DNA of 32,777 bases from Streptomyces atriruber (GCF_001418325.1 NZ_LIPN01000099.1:1-32777), one strand, 5' to 3'; counted from the first letter of the stretch, positions 8,486 through 15,964 are shown. Notes: generated by a model from the sequence alone, not told the origin. Program-made: numbers and translations.

Positions 8486-10450
8486 ATGGATCTCTTGCTG
8501 CTCTTTCCGCCGCTCACGGAGGCGACTCTCTTTCCGTATCTGAGCCTGCCCTATCTCGCCGGTCACGTCCGCCGGTCCGGCTACAGCGCCCATCAGGTCG
8601 ATCTGAGCATCGAACTGGTCCACCGGCTGCTCGACGGCCCGGCGCTCACGCAGGTGGCCGACGCCCTGGACGAGGCGGCGGACCTGCCGGCCTGGTACCG
8701 GGCGGCAGTGGCCGATGCCGCCCTGCAGCATCTCGGTGAGGTGCGCGACTTCGTCCTCACGAAGGATCCGGCGCCTCGCCTCGGCCCCGTCCGCGCGGTG
8801 CGCATGGCCCGGCAGGCCGCCCAACTGCTGCTGCGCGACTCGGCGTTGTCACACGTGTGGGACGACTTCGACTCGCTCGACCGGTCGGTGCTCCGCTTGT
8901 CGGAGTCGCCGGTCGGTTCTCTCGACTTCGCGACCCGGAATCTGCATGTACTGCTGACGGAAGCCCTCGACGAGTCCGCGCCGCGGGCGGTCGGCATATC
9001 CGTGGCCTTCTTCAGCCAGTTGGCCCCGGCGCTGCTCATCGCCCGGTGGATCCGGCTGCGCCATCCGGGTCTGCCCATCTGCCTCGGCGGACAGCAAGTC
9101 ATGCTGCGGCACGACGAATTGGCCGCGATGCCCTCCGTGCGTGCAGCGGTGGACGCGCTCTGCGTCACGGCGGGCGAAGAGCCCTTGGAGCGCTGGCTGT
9201 CCCATGTCACCGGAAAAACGCCACGCTCCGAGGTGCCCGGGATGAGGTGGCTGAGCCCCGAAGGCGGCGCGACGGCCCCCACCCGGCAGCCCACCCTTCG
9301 GTTCAAGGACGTCGGCGCCCCCGACTACGGCGGGTTGAAGGTGCACTCCTATCTCAACGACACCGTCGTCCTCTCCATGGTGTCCTGTGTGGGCTGCTAC
9401 TGGGGACGCTGCATCTTCTGCTCCTACGGCAACCGGTCCCTGGGACGCGGCTACCAGCAGGCTTCCCCGCGGCAACTCGCGGACGCGATACGCCACATCG
9501 TCGAGAGCACGGGAATCGACTTCGTCACCGTCGTCGACGAGAACACCAATCTGCGCCTGCTCGCCCGAGCCATGAGGCTGGTGCGCGAGAGCGGTCTCCG
9601 GGTCCGTTTCAATACGCGCAACCGCCTGGAGCCGATCCTGCTCGATCCGGCCTTCTGCAAGGAGCTCGCCGAGCTCGGCTGCGAGGGAATGGCCGTCGGC
9701 TACGAGGGCGTCACCCAGCGACTCCTCGACAAGCTGGACAAGGGCGTCGACGCCGCGGACTTCCAGGCCATCCTCGACAACCTCGCGGCAGCGGACATCC
9801 GGGTCAACCTCTCGGTCATGGGCGGCCTGCTGGACGAGACCGAGGAGGAGGCCGAGGAATCGCTCCGTTTCCTCGAACGCAACCGGGAGAAATTCGCCGT
9901 CGACGCGTTCGAACTCATGGTGGTCGAGCCGGAAACGCTTCTGCTGGCCGATCCGCAACGCTACGGCGTGGTGCTCGACAGCGACATGTCGTTCGCCGAC
10001 AACCGCGAACTGAACTACTTAGGCGGCAGGGTGGGCAGGCGGCACGCCGTCGTGGGCGGCCCCGAGCGCCCCGAGATGCTGCAGCGGCTGAAGTCCGGGA
10101 TGCGCCGGATCTCGGCGGCTGCGGGCGGGCCCACTGGTGCCGGTGGACCCCCTGGCGCCGTTGGGGCTCCGGCGAAGCACTCGGCGCTACGGCCTCATCC
10201 GTGGATCCGGAGCGCTCCGGAAAGGTTCGACCTGCGCGGTCCGGGCGGCGGCGCCTCCTCCCTGCTGGCCGACCCAGTACGTGAGCAGGTGTACTCCCTG
10301 CCGAAAGGCCATGTGACGCGAAGCGCCGCGCCTGGTGGGCCCTTGATCGCGACCAGCGCGCACGGCCGGTCCCTGCTCGGCAGACTCGCCGCCGCGGATG
10401 TCGGTGCCCTGTGCGACGTACCGCCACCGGCCATGCGTCCGACCCGCTGA
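8486..10450 (+). CDS. B12-binding-type radical SAM protein, RiPP maturase candidate 1
   Basis: 654 residues. The N-terminal half (about 1-290) has the LPYLAGHVRRSGY and ICLGGQQVML pattern of cobalamin-binding Rossmann domains of B12 radical SAM proteins. The radical SAM core follows, with Cys301, Cys304, Cys309 and Cys312 in CVGCYWGRCIFC; the cluster ligands are probably 304, 309 and 312 (CX4CX2C). Residues such as NTRNRLEP and YEGVTQRLLDKLDKG are typical of the barrel. After about residue 510 comes a Gly/Pro/Ala-rich linker (about 542-565) and a C-terminal tail of unknown function. Codon 512 (10019-10021) is TTA, the only TTA codon I saw, so expression may need bldA tRNA. Start: ATG at 8486 has AGGA 8 nt upstream; ATG at 8481 is out of frame. 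The next gene starts 12 nt after the stop. It probably methylates or rearranges the peptide; the reaction is unknown. Confidence 0.88.
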   Translation: MDLLLLFPPLTEATLFPYLSLPYLAGHVRRSGYSAHQVDLSIELVHRLLDGPALTQVADALDEAADLPAWYRAAVADAALQHLGEVRDFVLTKDPAPRLGPVRAVRMARQAAQLLLRDSALSHVWDDFDSLDRSVLRLSESPVGSLDFATRNLHVLLTEALDESAPRAVGISVAFFSQLAPALLIARWIRLRHPGLPICLGGQQVMLRHDELAAMPSVRAAVDALCVTAGEEPLERWLSHVTGKTPRSEVPGMRWLSPEGGATAPTRQPTLRFKDVGAPDYGGLKVHSYLNDTVVLSMVSCVGCYWGRCIFCSYGNRSLGRGYQQASPRQLADAIRHIVESTGIDFVTVVDENTNLRLLARAMRLVRESGLRVRFNTRNRLEPILLDPAFCKELAELGCEGMAVGYEGVTQRLLDKLDKGVDAADFQAILDNLAAADIRVNLSVMGGLLDETEEEAEESLRFLERNREKFAVDAFELMVVEPETLLLADPQRYGVVLDSDMSFADNRELNYLGGRVGRRHAVVGGPERPEMLQRLKSGMRRISAAAGGPTGAGGPPGAVGAPAKHSALRPHPWIRSAPERFDLRGPGGGASSLLADPVREQVYSLPKGHVTRSAAPGGPLIATSAHGRSLLGRLAAADVGALCDVPPPAMRPTR

Positions 10451-10462
10451 AGGAGTCACACG

Positions 10463-13033
10463 GTGCACATCACCCTGGTCAACATGCCCTGGGCCTCGAT
10501 CGACTTCCCTTCCCTGGCCCTGGGAATCCTCAAGCAACGCGTCACGGACGAGTTCCCGGACAGCCGCGTCGACGTCGTGAACGCGAATCTCGACTATCTG
10601 GACTGGATCACCGAGCGGACCGGGCTGACGCGCGACGAGTACAACTTCTGCTGGGACTCGTACTTCACCGGCTACAGCGAGTGGATATTCTCCTCGGCGC
10701 TGTACGACGATCCGCAGTGGCGCAACACCGAATTCGCGGACCTCGTGGCGGAGTCGGTGCCGGGGGACATGCTCAACAAGGGGCGCGAACTGCACGCGCT
10801 CGCGCCCGAGTACATCGAGTCCCTGGTCTCCCGCATTCTCGCCGACCGGCCCGACGTCGTCGGCTTCTCGACGACCTTCGCGCAGAACAGCGCCGTGCTC
10901 GCCGCGGCCAGGCTCATCAAGAGGACCGCACCCGAAGTGCGTGTGGTGCTGGGCGGCGGAAACTGCGACGGGCCGCAGGGCGCAGCACTCCACCGCGGAT
11001 TCCCGTTCATCGACTACGTCAATCGCGGCGAGGGCGAGCTGTCGTTCACGCGCCTCCTCTCCGCTCTCCAGGGCGAGTCGAGCCCCGCGGACATCCCCGG
11101 ACTCTGCTGGCGCGATGCGGACGGCACGTCGCACGCCAACGCCATGAGCGCGGCACCCTTGCCCGCGTCGGCGCTGGTCACACCGGACTACACGGACTAC
11201 TTCGAGCAGCACGCGGCCTCCCGCGCCGGAGCCATGGCCGAGCCCCACCTGGTGGTGGAGAGCTCACGCGGCTGCTGGTGGGGCCAGAAACACCACTGCA
11301 CGTTCTGCGGGCTCAACGGTTCGTTCATGGAATTCCGCAGCAAGAGCCCGGACCGGTTCGTCGACGAACTGCTCGCGATGACGGAGCGGTACCAGGTACT
11401 CAACGTCGCCGTGGCCGACAACATCCTCGACATGAACTACCTGCGGTCGATGGTTCCGAGACTCGCCGAGGCCGAATGCGACCTGCGCATCAGTTACGAG
11501 ATCAAGTCGAACATGCGCCGCGAACAGCTGGCCTCCCTGGTCGCCGCCGGAATCCATTACGTGCAGCCCGGCATCGAAAGCCTCAGCGGCCGCGTGCTGA
11601 AGCTGATGGACAAGGGGGTGACCGGCTGCCAGAACGTCCGGATGATGCGGGACGCGGAGTCGGTGAGCCTCGGCGTCGTCTGGAACTACCTCTTCGGCTT
11701 CCCGGACGAGACCGAGGAGGACTACGAGTCGGTCATCGACCAGTTCCCAGCCATCCACCATCTCGCCCCGCCCAACGGGGTCACCCGCATAGCCATCGAA
11801 CGCTTCAGCCCCTACTTCAACCGCCCGGAACTCGGCTTCGGCGACCTGCGGCCCGCCGCCCACTACGCCGTGATCTACGACCTCCCGGAATCCGAACTCC
11901 GCGACATGGCCTATGTCTTCGACGCGGCGCACCAAGGCATCTCCAGCACGCAGGCGGAGCGCCTGGAGAAGGCCATCGAGACCTGGCGCCACGAGTTCCC
12001 GCGAGGGCGGCTGACCCAGTGCGACCTGACCGACTCCATCGTCCTCACCAACACCCGCCCCGGCTTCACCTGGAGAACTCGGACCATCGAGCCCCCCTGG
12101 GAGCTGGCCGCGTTCCGCCTGCTGTCACAGCCGTGCGCAAGTGACGTACTGCTGAAGAAGCTCCGGGCAGACGCGCACGACATCACCGCGGAGGACGTAT
12201 CGGAGCTGCTGGCCCGTTGGCGCACGCTGGGACTGCTCTTCGAGGACGGCGGCCAGAGTGTGCACGTCGTCCCGTATGCGGCCAACCAGGACCTCATGCG
12301 GTGGGTGACCGGCGAGGGAAGCGCGGCGCTGGTGCCCGCACTGCTCCGGGGCGATGACCCGGGCACCCCGGTACCGGAATCGAAATCGGTAAGGGGACCG
12401 GCGACGACGCTCCACTGCTGGCGGGAACGCGACGAGGAGACGCGCGCCAGGGACGGCATCTACATGGGGCAGGAGCGGTACGGGGACACCCCGGTGCACA
12501 CCGTGTCGGACCTGGTCGCGCAGGGCGCCCGACACGTCGCCCTCCCCGGACCGGTGATCCTCGGCCACGGCGACGATGGCGATGGCGACGGCGACCGGGA
12601 GGCGGTCCGCGGACTCACCCACGTGCGGGAGCTGACGGGACACGGTCTCTCCGTCGACTGGGAGCTGGACCTCGGCACGGAGACCGGACGGTGGCGGCTG
12701 TTCAGCCACCTGTATCCCCCGCGGTCGGTGGCGGGCCCCGACGGCGACGCGATCCTCGACCAGTGGCGCGCCACGTTCCACATGAACAAGTGCGGCTACC
12801 GGCGCGGCACGGGCTTCGTCGAGGTCACCGACTTGCGCCACGGAAAGCAGCGGCGCGTCATCATGCGGAAGGCCAACAAGACGAAGCTGGAGTCACTTCT
12901 GAACGGTGCCCCTGCCTCGGCATTCCGTCAGCAGGAAATAGCAGCGTTCACGAAGTCGGGCCTGGTCCACCAGGTCGGCTCCCTCCTCTGGTGGCTGCCT
13001 TCCCGCATCACCCGCTGGCCGGTCGTGGGGTGA
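10463..13033 (+). CDS. RiPP maturation radical SAM C-methyltransferase with fused C-terminal domain
   Basis: 856 residues. An N-terminal cobalamin-binding region (about 1-240) precedes a radical SAM core whose motif ESSRGCWWGQKHHCTFCG gives Cys271-X7-Cys279-X2-Cys282, the unusual spacing of the RiPP maturation radical SAM protein 1 family, whose members C-methylate peptides. A winged-helix-like segment (about 550-610) follows. The last 220 or so residues, with WRLFSHLYPP, WRATFHMNKCGYRRGTGFVEV and a basic end, resemble a domain I remember as DUF5825, usually a separate gene beside such enzymes; this identification is from memory. GTG start at 10463 with AGGAG at 10451-10455. It lies 12 nt after the first radical SAM gene and 8 nt before the methyltransferase, so the three are one transcription unit. 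Family is confident; target residue and domain identity are inferred. Confidence 0.9.
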   Translation: MHITLVNMPWASIDFPSLALGILKQRVTDEFPDSRVDVVNANLDYLDWITERTGLTRDEYNFCWDSYFTGYSEWIFSSALYDDPQWRNTEFADLVAESVPGDMLNKGRELHALAPEYIESLVSRILADRPDVVGFSTTFAQNSAVLAAARLIKRTAPEVRVVLGGGNCDGPQGAALHRGFPFIDYVNRGEGELSFTRLLSALQGESSPADIPGLCWRDADGTSHANAMSAAPLPASALVTPDYTDYFEQHAASRAGAMAEPHLVVESSRGCWWGQKHHCTFCGLNGSFMEFRSKSPDRFVDELLAMTERYQVLNVAVADNILDMNYLRSMVPRLAEAECDLRISYEIKSNMRREQLASLVAAGIHYVQPGIESLSGRVLKLMDKGVTGCQNVRMMRDAESVSLGVVWNYLFGFPDETEEDYESVIDQFPAIHHLAPPNGVTRIAIERFSPYFNRPELGFGDLRPAAHYAVIYDLPESELRDMAYVFDAAHQGISSTQAERLEKAIETWRHEFPRGRLTQCDLTDSIVLTNTRPGFTWRTRTIEPPWELAAFRLLSQPCASDVLLKKLRADAHDITAEDVSELLARWRTLGLLFEDGGQSVHVVPYAANQDLMRWVTGEGSAALVPALLRGDDPGTPVPESKSVRGPATTLHCWRERDEETRARDGIYMGQERYGDTPVHTVSDLVAQGARHVALPGPVILGHGDDGDGDGDREAVRGLTHVRELTGHGLSVDWELDLGTETGRWRLFSHLYPPRSVAGPDGDAILDQWRATFHMNKCGYRRGTGFVEVTDLRHGKQRRVIMRKANKTKLESLLNGAPASAFRQQEIAAFTKSGLVHQVGSLLWWLPSRITRWPVVG

Positions 13034-13041
13034 GGCGGAAC

Positions 13042-13683
13042 ATGCCCCGCATCGAACCCTCCCCGCCGCTGCGCTCCCTCAGCGCAACGGAATGGGACCG
13101 CACGTACGCCTCGACGAACCCCGCCTGGGACGAGGAGCCACCACCCGTCCTCGGCGACCTCCTGGCCGAGCACGCCCCGCCCCCGGCCCACGTGCTGGAC
13201 GTCGGCTGCGGCCTGGGCACCACCGCCCGCTGGCTCGCCGACCGCGCCTACACGGTGACGGCCTGCGACTTCTCGGCCCGGGCGATCACAGAGGCCCGAC
13301 GCCGCACACCGGCCGACTCGGCGGTGAAGTACGAGGTCCTCGACGCCACCGCCCACGTCCCCCTGCCTCCCTTCCCGGTGCTCCTCGACCGCGGCGTCCT
13401 GCACACCTGCCCCACCCACCGTGAACGCCGGACGTTCGCCGGGGCGATGGCCCGACTGTGCCGCCCCGGCGGACTGTGGCTGCACGTCGGTGCGGCCGCG
13501 CTCAGCGCCGAGGACGCCCTCGACCAGTCCAACGGACCGTCCTGGACCACGGAGGAGGCGTTCCTCGACGCGGTGTCCCCGTGGTTCACCGTGCGCGACC
13601 ACCGGATCGCCGATTTCGGCCGCCGGGCGGGTGTGACGGACTGGTCGGCCCGGTATGTCGTGCTGCGGCGAAGGGGGGACTGA
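13042..13683 (+). CDS. Class I SAM-dependent methyltransferase
   Basis: 213 residues. Motif I VLDVGCGLGT (51-60) and the acidic end of strand 2 (VTACDFS) mark a Rossmann-fold SAM methyltransferase of the Methyltransf_11/25 type, small and single-domain. DRGVLHTCPTHRER is the motif IV-V region, resembling thiopurine/SAM-methyltransferase-like proteins. It starts 8 nt after the second radical SAM gene, so co-transcription is very likely, and it may N- or O-methylate the RiPP product. Being generic, it could also act on another metabolite. A hairpin follows directly (13690-13711), which fits the end of the operon. The SAM fold is confident; the substrate is unknown. Confidence 0.85.
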   Translation: MPRIEPSPPLRSLSATEWDRTYASTNPAWDEEPPPVLGDLLAEHAPPPAHVLDVGCGLGTTARWLADRAYTVTACDFSARAITEARRRTPADSAVKYEVLDATAHVPLPPFPVLLDRGVLHTCPTHRERRTFAGAMARLCRPGGLWLHVGAAALSAEDALDQSNGPSWTTEEAFLDAVSPWFTVRDHRIADFGRRAGVTDWSARYVVLRRRGD

Positions 13684-13689
13684 CACCTT

Positions 13690-13711
13690 CCCCGCGATGA
13701 CCCTCGCGGGG
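13690..13711 (+). terminator. Hairpin after the RiPP operon
   Basis: CCCCGCG (13690-13696) pairs with CGCGGGG (13705-13711) across an 8-nt loop, 7 nt after the methyltransferase stop. It has no T-run, as is common for Streptomyces terminators. Confidence 0.6.
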
Positions 13712-13997
13712 ACGGCAGAGTCGGCGGAGTGATCGTCGTAGAAGACGAAGTCCTCGCCGGAAGCCACCCGGCTCCGCGCGCCGGTGAGGATCCGCGGGCT
13801 CGGCCGACCCGGCATCAGAGCCCCATCAGGAAACCCTCGACAACCTTGCCCGCCCCGCACGCACCGACTTCCATGGGTGACGTGAACAGCGAGTGGCTCC
13901 TTCTCGACCGGCCGCCTCATCAGGCGCCCCGTCGCGTGCCCCGCTGTCCGGAGAATCCCGCGTCCGCCACGCGCTGACGCGTCCGACTCCTCCGCCC
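13712..13997. other. Intergenic stretch without a convincing gene
   Basis: Between the methyltransferase and the short-chain dehydrogenase there are 418 nt (13684-14101). Open frames on both strands have poor codon bias or lack an RBS. On the minus strand a short piece (about 13725-13810) has coding-like third positions and reads ASGEDFVFYDDHSAD. It could be a decayed remnant, but I cannot support a gene. Confidence 0.5.
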
Positions 13998-14030
13998 AGG
14001 GGCGCCGAGACCCGGTCCGGCGCCCCTTTT
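13998..14030 (+). terminator. Rho-independent-type terminator
   Basis: A perfect 10-bp stem, AGGGGCGCCG (13998-14007) with CGGCGCCCCT (14018-14027), ends in a TTTT run (14027-14030). This is the clearest T-tailed terminator in the window. It points to + strand transcription through the otherwise empty 300 nt upstream, perhaps read-through from the RiPP operon or a small RNA. Confidence 0.7.
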
Positions 14031-14101
14031 CCGTGTCCGTCCACGCCCCACGGCCCCTGGACGCGCACGCCTCACTCCGCCTAGCGACTCCTGGATGGAT
14101 C

Positions 14102-14953
14102 ATGTCTTCCGCCACGCTCACCTCCCGTACGGTCCTGGTCACCGGAGCCACCTCCGGCATCGGCCTGGAGACGGCCCGCCAGCTCGCCGAGCGCGGAGCC
14201 GTCGTCCTCGTCCACGGCCGCACCGCCGAAGAGGCGCGCGCCGCCGTGGACCGCATCATCGCCACCAGCGAGGCCGACGCGGCCCGACTCTGTGCCTTCG
14301 CCGCCGACTTCACCCGTCTCGAAGAGGTCGAGGAGATGGCCCGCAGGGTCGCGGCCGAGCACCCGCACCTGGACGTCCTCGTCAACAACGCAGGCATGGC
14401 CGCCCCCGAGCGGCACACCGTCACCGCCGACGGCAACGAGATCGCCTTCCAGGTCAACTTCCTCGCCCACTACCTGCTGACCTGCCTCCTGGAACCGGCC
14501 CTCACGACGGGGTCTCCCCTGCTCGAGCGAAACCGAGAGCGTGGGGAAGGACCGGGTGGACGCGTCGTCAACGTCTCCTCCTCGCTGCACCGCACCGCCG
14601 CGATCCAGTGGAACGACCCCAACCGCGCCCGCCGCTACGCCCGCCTCGCCGCCTACGCCCAGTCGCAGCTCGCCCTGACCGTCTTCGCCGCCGACCCCCG
14701 GGTCACCGCGGTCTCCGTCCACCCGGGCATCTGCACCACGGACCTGCTCCCGCTGTACTCCCACGAGGGCGTGCCCGCCGCCGAGGGCGCCGCGCACGTG
14801 GTCCGGCTCTGCGACCCGGCGAACGAAATCGTCAACGGCGCCTACTACGACCGCGCCGAACGCGTCGCCCCGGCGCCCGCCGCCACCGAGGAGCGCATCG
14901 TCAAGCGCCTCAACAAGCTCGCCGACCTGCTCGTCGGCCGCGTCGGCAGCTGA
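14102..14953 (+). CDS. Short-chain dehydrogenase/reductase with altered active site
   Basis: 283 residues. The cofactor motif TGATSGIG (14-21) and NNAG (95-98) are those of classical SDR enzymes, and the overall shape matches retinol dehydrogenase/WW-oxidoreductase-like SDRs. The catalytic Tyr is kept (Tyr185), but the Lys four residues later is Gln189 (YAQSQ), which should weaken or change activity. Ser159-161 are present. Residues about 138-152 (SPLLERNRERGEGPG) look like an insertion and are encoded by a palindromic repeat at 14511-14552. GGATGG lies just before the ATG at 14102. A bL37-like gene starts 29 nt after the stop. Substrate unknown; it may be a binding or regulatory relative rather than an enzyme. 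Confidence 0.88.
   Translation: MSSATLTSRTVLVTGATSGIGLETARQLAERGAVVLVHGRTAEEARAAVDRIIATSEADAARLCAFAADFTRLEEVEEMARRVAAEHPHLDVLVNNAGMAAPERHTVTADGNEIAFQVNFLAHYLLTCLLEPALTTGSPLLERNRERGEGPGGRVVNVSSSLHRTAAIQWNDPNRARRYARLAAYAQSQLALTVFAADPRVTAVSVHPGICTTDLLPLYSHEGVPAAEGAAHVVRLCDPANEIVNGAYYDRAERVAPAPAATEERIVKRLNKLADLLVGRVGS
14511..14552. repeat. Palindromic Streptomyces-type repeat inside a coding sequence
   Basis: The segment contains CCCCTGCTCGAGCGAAACCG and then AGAGCGTGGGG. It is an imperfect palindrome (CCCC/GGGG and GCTC/GAGC arms around GAGCGAAACCGA). It matches my memory of a short element common between Streptomyces genes. Here it lies in frame inside the SDR gene and adds about 14 residues. 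The family claim is from memory. Confidence 0.55.
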
Positions 14954-14982
14954 AGTCCACCACCCCGCAGAGGAGTTACGTC

Positions 14983-15060
14983 ATGTCGAAGCGAGCCCGC
15001 AAGAAAAAGGCCCGCCGCAAGAAGAAGTCCAACCACGGCAGCAAGGCCGGACAGGGCTGA
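14983..15060 (+). CDS. bL37-like mini ribosomal protein (25 aa)
   Basis: A 25-residue, very basic protein starting MSKRARKKKARRKKK and then SNHGSK. This closely resembles actinobacterial bL37 (24-26 residues; Lys/Arg block followed by NHGKRPNA), a small protein of the large ribosomal subunit first seen in mycobacterial ribosome structures. The tail differs from the usual NHGKRPNA, so it may be a paralogue or a divergent copy. A strong RBS, AGGAG (14971-14975), lies 7 nt before the ATG. It is 29 nt after the SDR stop, and a strong hairpin follows at once. It is easily missed because of its length. I am fairly confident of the family and less so of it being the main ribosomal copy. Confidence 0.75.
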   Translation: MSKRARKKKARRKKKSNHGSKAGQG

Positions 15061-15061
15061 G

Positions 15062-15113
15062 CCGGTGGTCCGGGCGCGGAACGCACTGCGTCCCGCACCC
15101 GGACCACGACCGG
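15062..15113 (+). terminator. Strong hairpin after the bL37-like gene
   Basis: GTGGTCCGGGCGCGG (15065-15079) pairs with CCGCACCCGGACCAC (15093-15107) with one mismatch in 15 bp and a 13-nt loop. Outer CCGG pairs may extend it. It begins 4 nt after the stop codon. No T-run. Confidence 0.75.
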
Positions 15114-15152
15114 CCTCACCTCTCTCGGCCACAGCGAAAGGACACCTCATCC

Positions 15153-15926
15153 GTGATCGAGCTCAAGCCCCGTGAACTCCCGGCGCTGGCCCCCTGGTTC
15201 CCCACCGGGACACCCGGCCCGGCCGCCATCGGCGAACACGCGCTGCGCACGGGGAACGGCCGCTGGTGGGCCGACCGCGCGCGACCCCGCGCCCTCGCCG
15301 TCTCCTGCGCGGATCGCGTCCTGCTGCGCGGCACCCCGGACGGCATGACCCCTGACGACCTGGCCCCTCTCGCCCACTCCTCCATCGACGCCCCCGCCCG
15401 CTTCCTCCCCCTCCTCGGTGCGGCCTTCACCAGCCTCACTCCCTGGGAACGCATGGTGTGGACCCTCCAGTCGCCACCCACGCCCAGTGTCCTCCCGCGC
15501 GGCATGCGCGTGCGCCGCATCGAGCCCGCGGATACGGACGCCCTCCGGGCCCTGGGGCCGGAGGGCGCCTGGATAACGGCCAGTTGGGGAGGCCCGCCGG
15601 GCCTGGCGGCATCGGGACACGGCTGGATCGCCACCGACCGCACCGGCACCGCCCTGGCCATCGCATGTGCGTACTTCCGCGGCTCCCACCACGAAGAGGT
15701 GGCCTTCCTCACCCGCCCGGACCACCGCCGCCACCAGCCCGCCCTGGCCTGCGTCACGGCGCTGTGCGCCGACATCACGGCCCGCGGCCACACCCCGAGC
15801 TGGACCTGCTCGACCCTCGACCGCGCCGACCGCCTCCTTGCCTGGACGGCCGGATTCCGCCTCGTGCGCGAGTACGTCCACTACGCGGTCGGCAGCCCGG
15901 CGCGCCAAGAACTCCTCACCGCGTAG
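15153..15926 (+). CDS. GNAT-like N-acetyltransferase family protein
   Basis: 257 residues. The N-terminal half (about 1-115) is a conserved Streptomyces-type region with WERMVW. The C-terminal half, with GMRVRRIEPAD, AFLTRPDHRRHQPALACVTALCADI and LAWTAGFRLVREYVHYAVG, follows the GNAT pattern: a strand, the acetyl-CoA loop-helix and a final YxVG strand. The usual R/Q-x-x-G-x-G/A loop appears as RPDHRRHQPA, so cofactor binding may be altered. GTG start at 15153, with GAAAGGA about 11 nt upstream. It is separated from the bL37-like gene by a hairpin, so it is likely its own unit. Substrate unknown; no link to its neighbours is evident. Confidence 0.75.
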   Translation: MIELKPRELPALAPWFPTGTPGPAAIGEHALRTGNGRWWADRARPRALAVSCADRVLLRGTPDGMTPDDLAPLAHSSIDAPARFLPLLGAAFTSLTPWERMVWTLQSPPTPSVLPRGMRVRRIEPADTDALRALGPEGAWITASWGGPPGLAASGHGWIATDRTGTALAIACAYFRGSHHEEVAFLTRPDHRRHQPALACVTALCADITARGHTPSWTCSTLDRADRLLAWTAGFRLVREYVHYAVGSPARQELLTA

Positions 15927-15958
15927 GCCCCTGGTGCGCGGGTGGCGGCCGGGCAGGC

Positions 15959-15964
15959 TAGTTT
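15959..15964 (+). promoter_or_regulatory. Possible -10 element of a leaderless transcript
   Basis: TAGTTT (15959-15964) sits 6 nt before the ATG at 15971, and no Shine-Dalgarno sequence is present. This spacing would put the transcription start on the A of the ATG, a common actinomycete arrangement. The -35 region is not clear. Confidence 0.4.

Noticed and set aside
13725..13838. Minus-strand piece reading ASGEDFVFYDDHSAD
   Set aside because: Third positions look coding for about 85 nt, but codon bias collapses upstream, no RBS is evident, and the frame runs on into the methyltransferase antisense. At best a decayed remnant.
13729..13977. Forward 82-aa frame in the gap after the RiPP operon
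   Set aside because: No RBS, Pro/Arg/Ala-rich composition and no recognisable motif.
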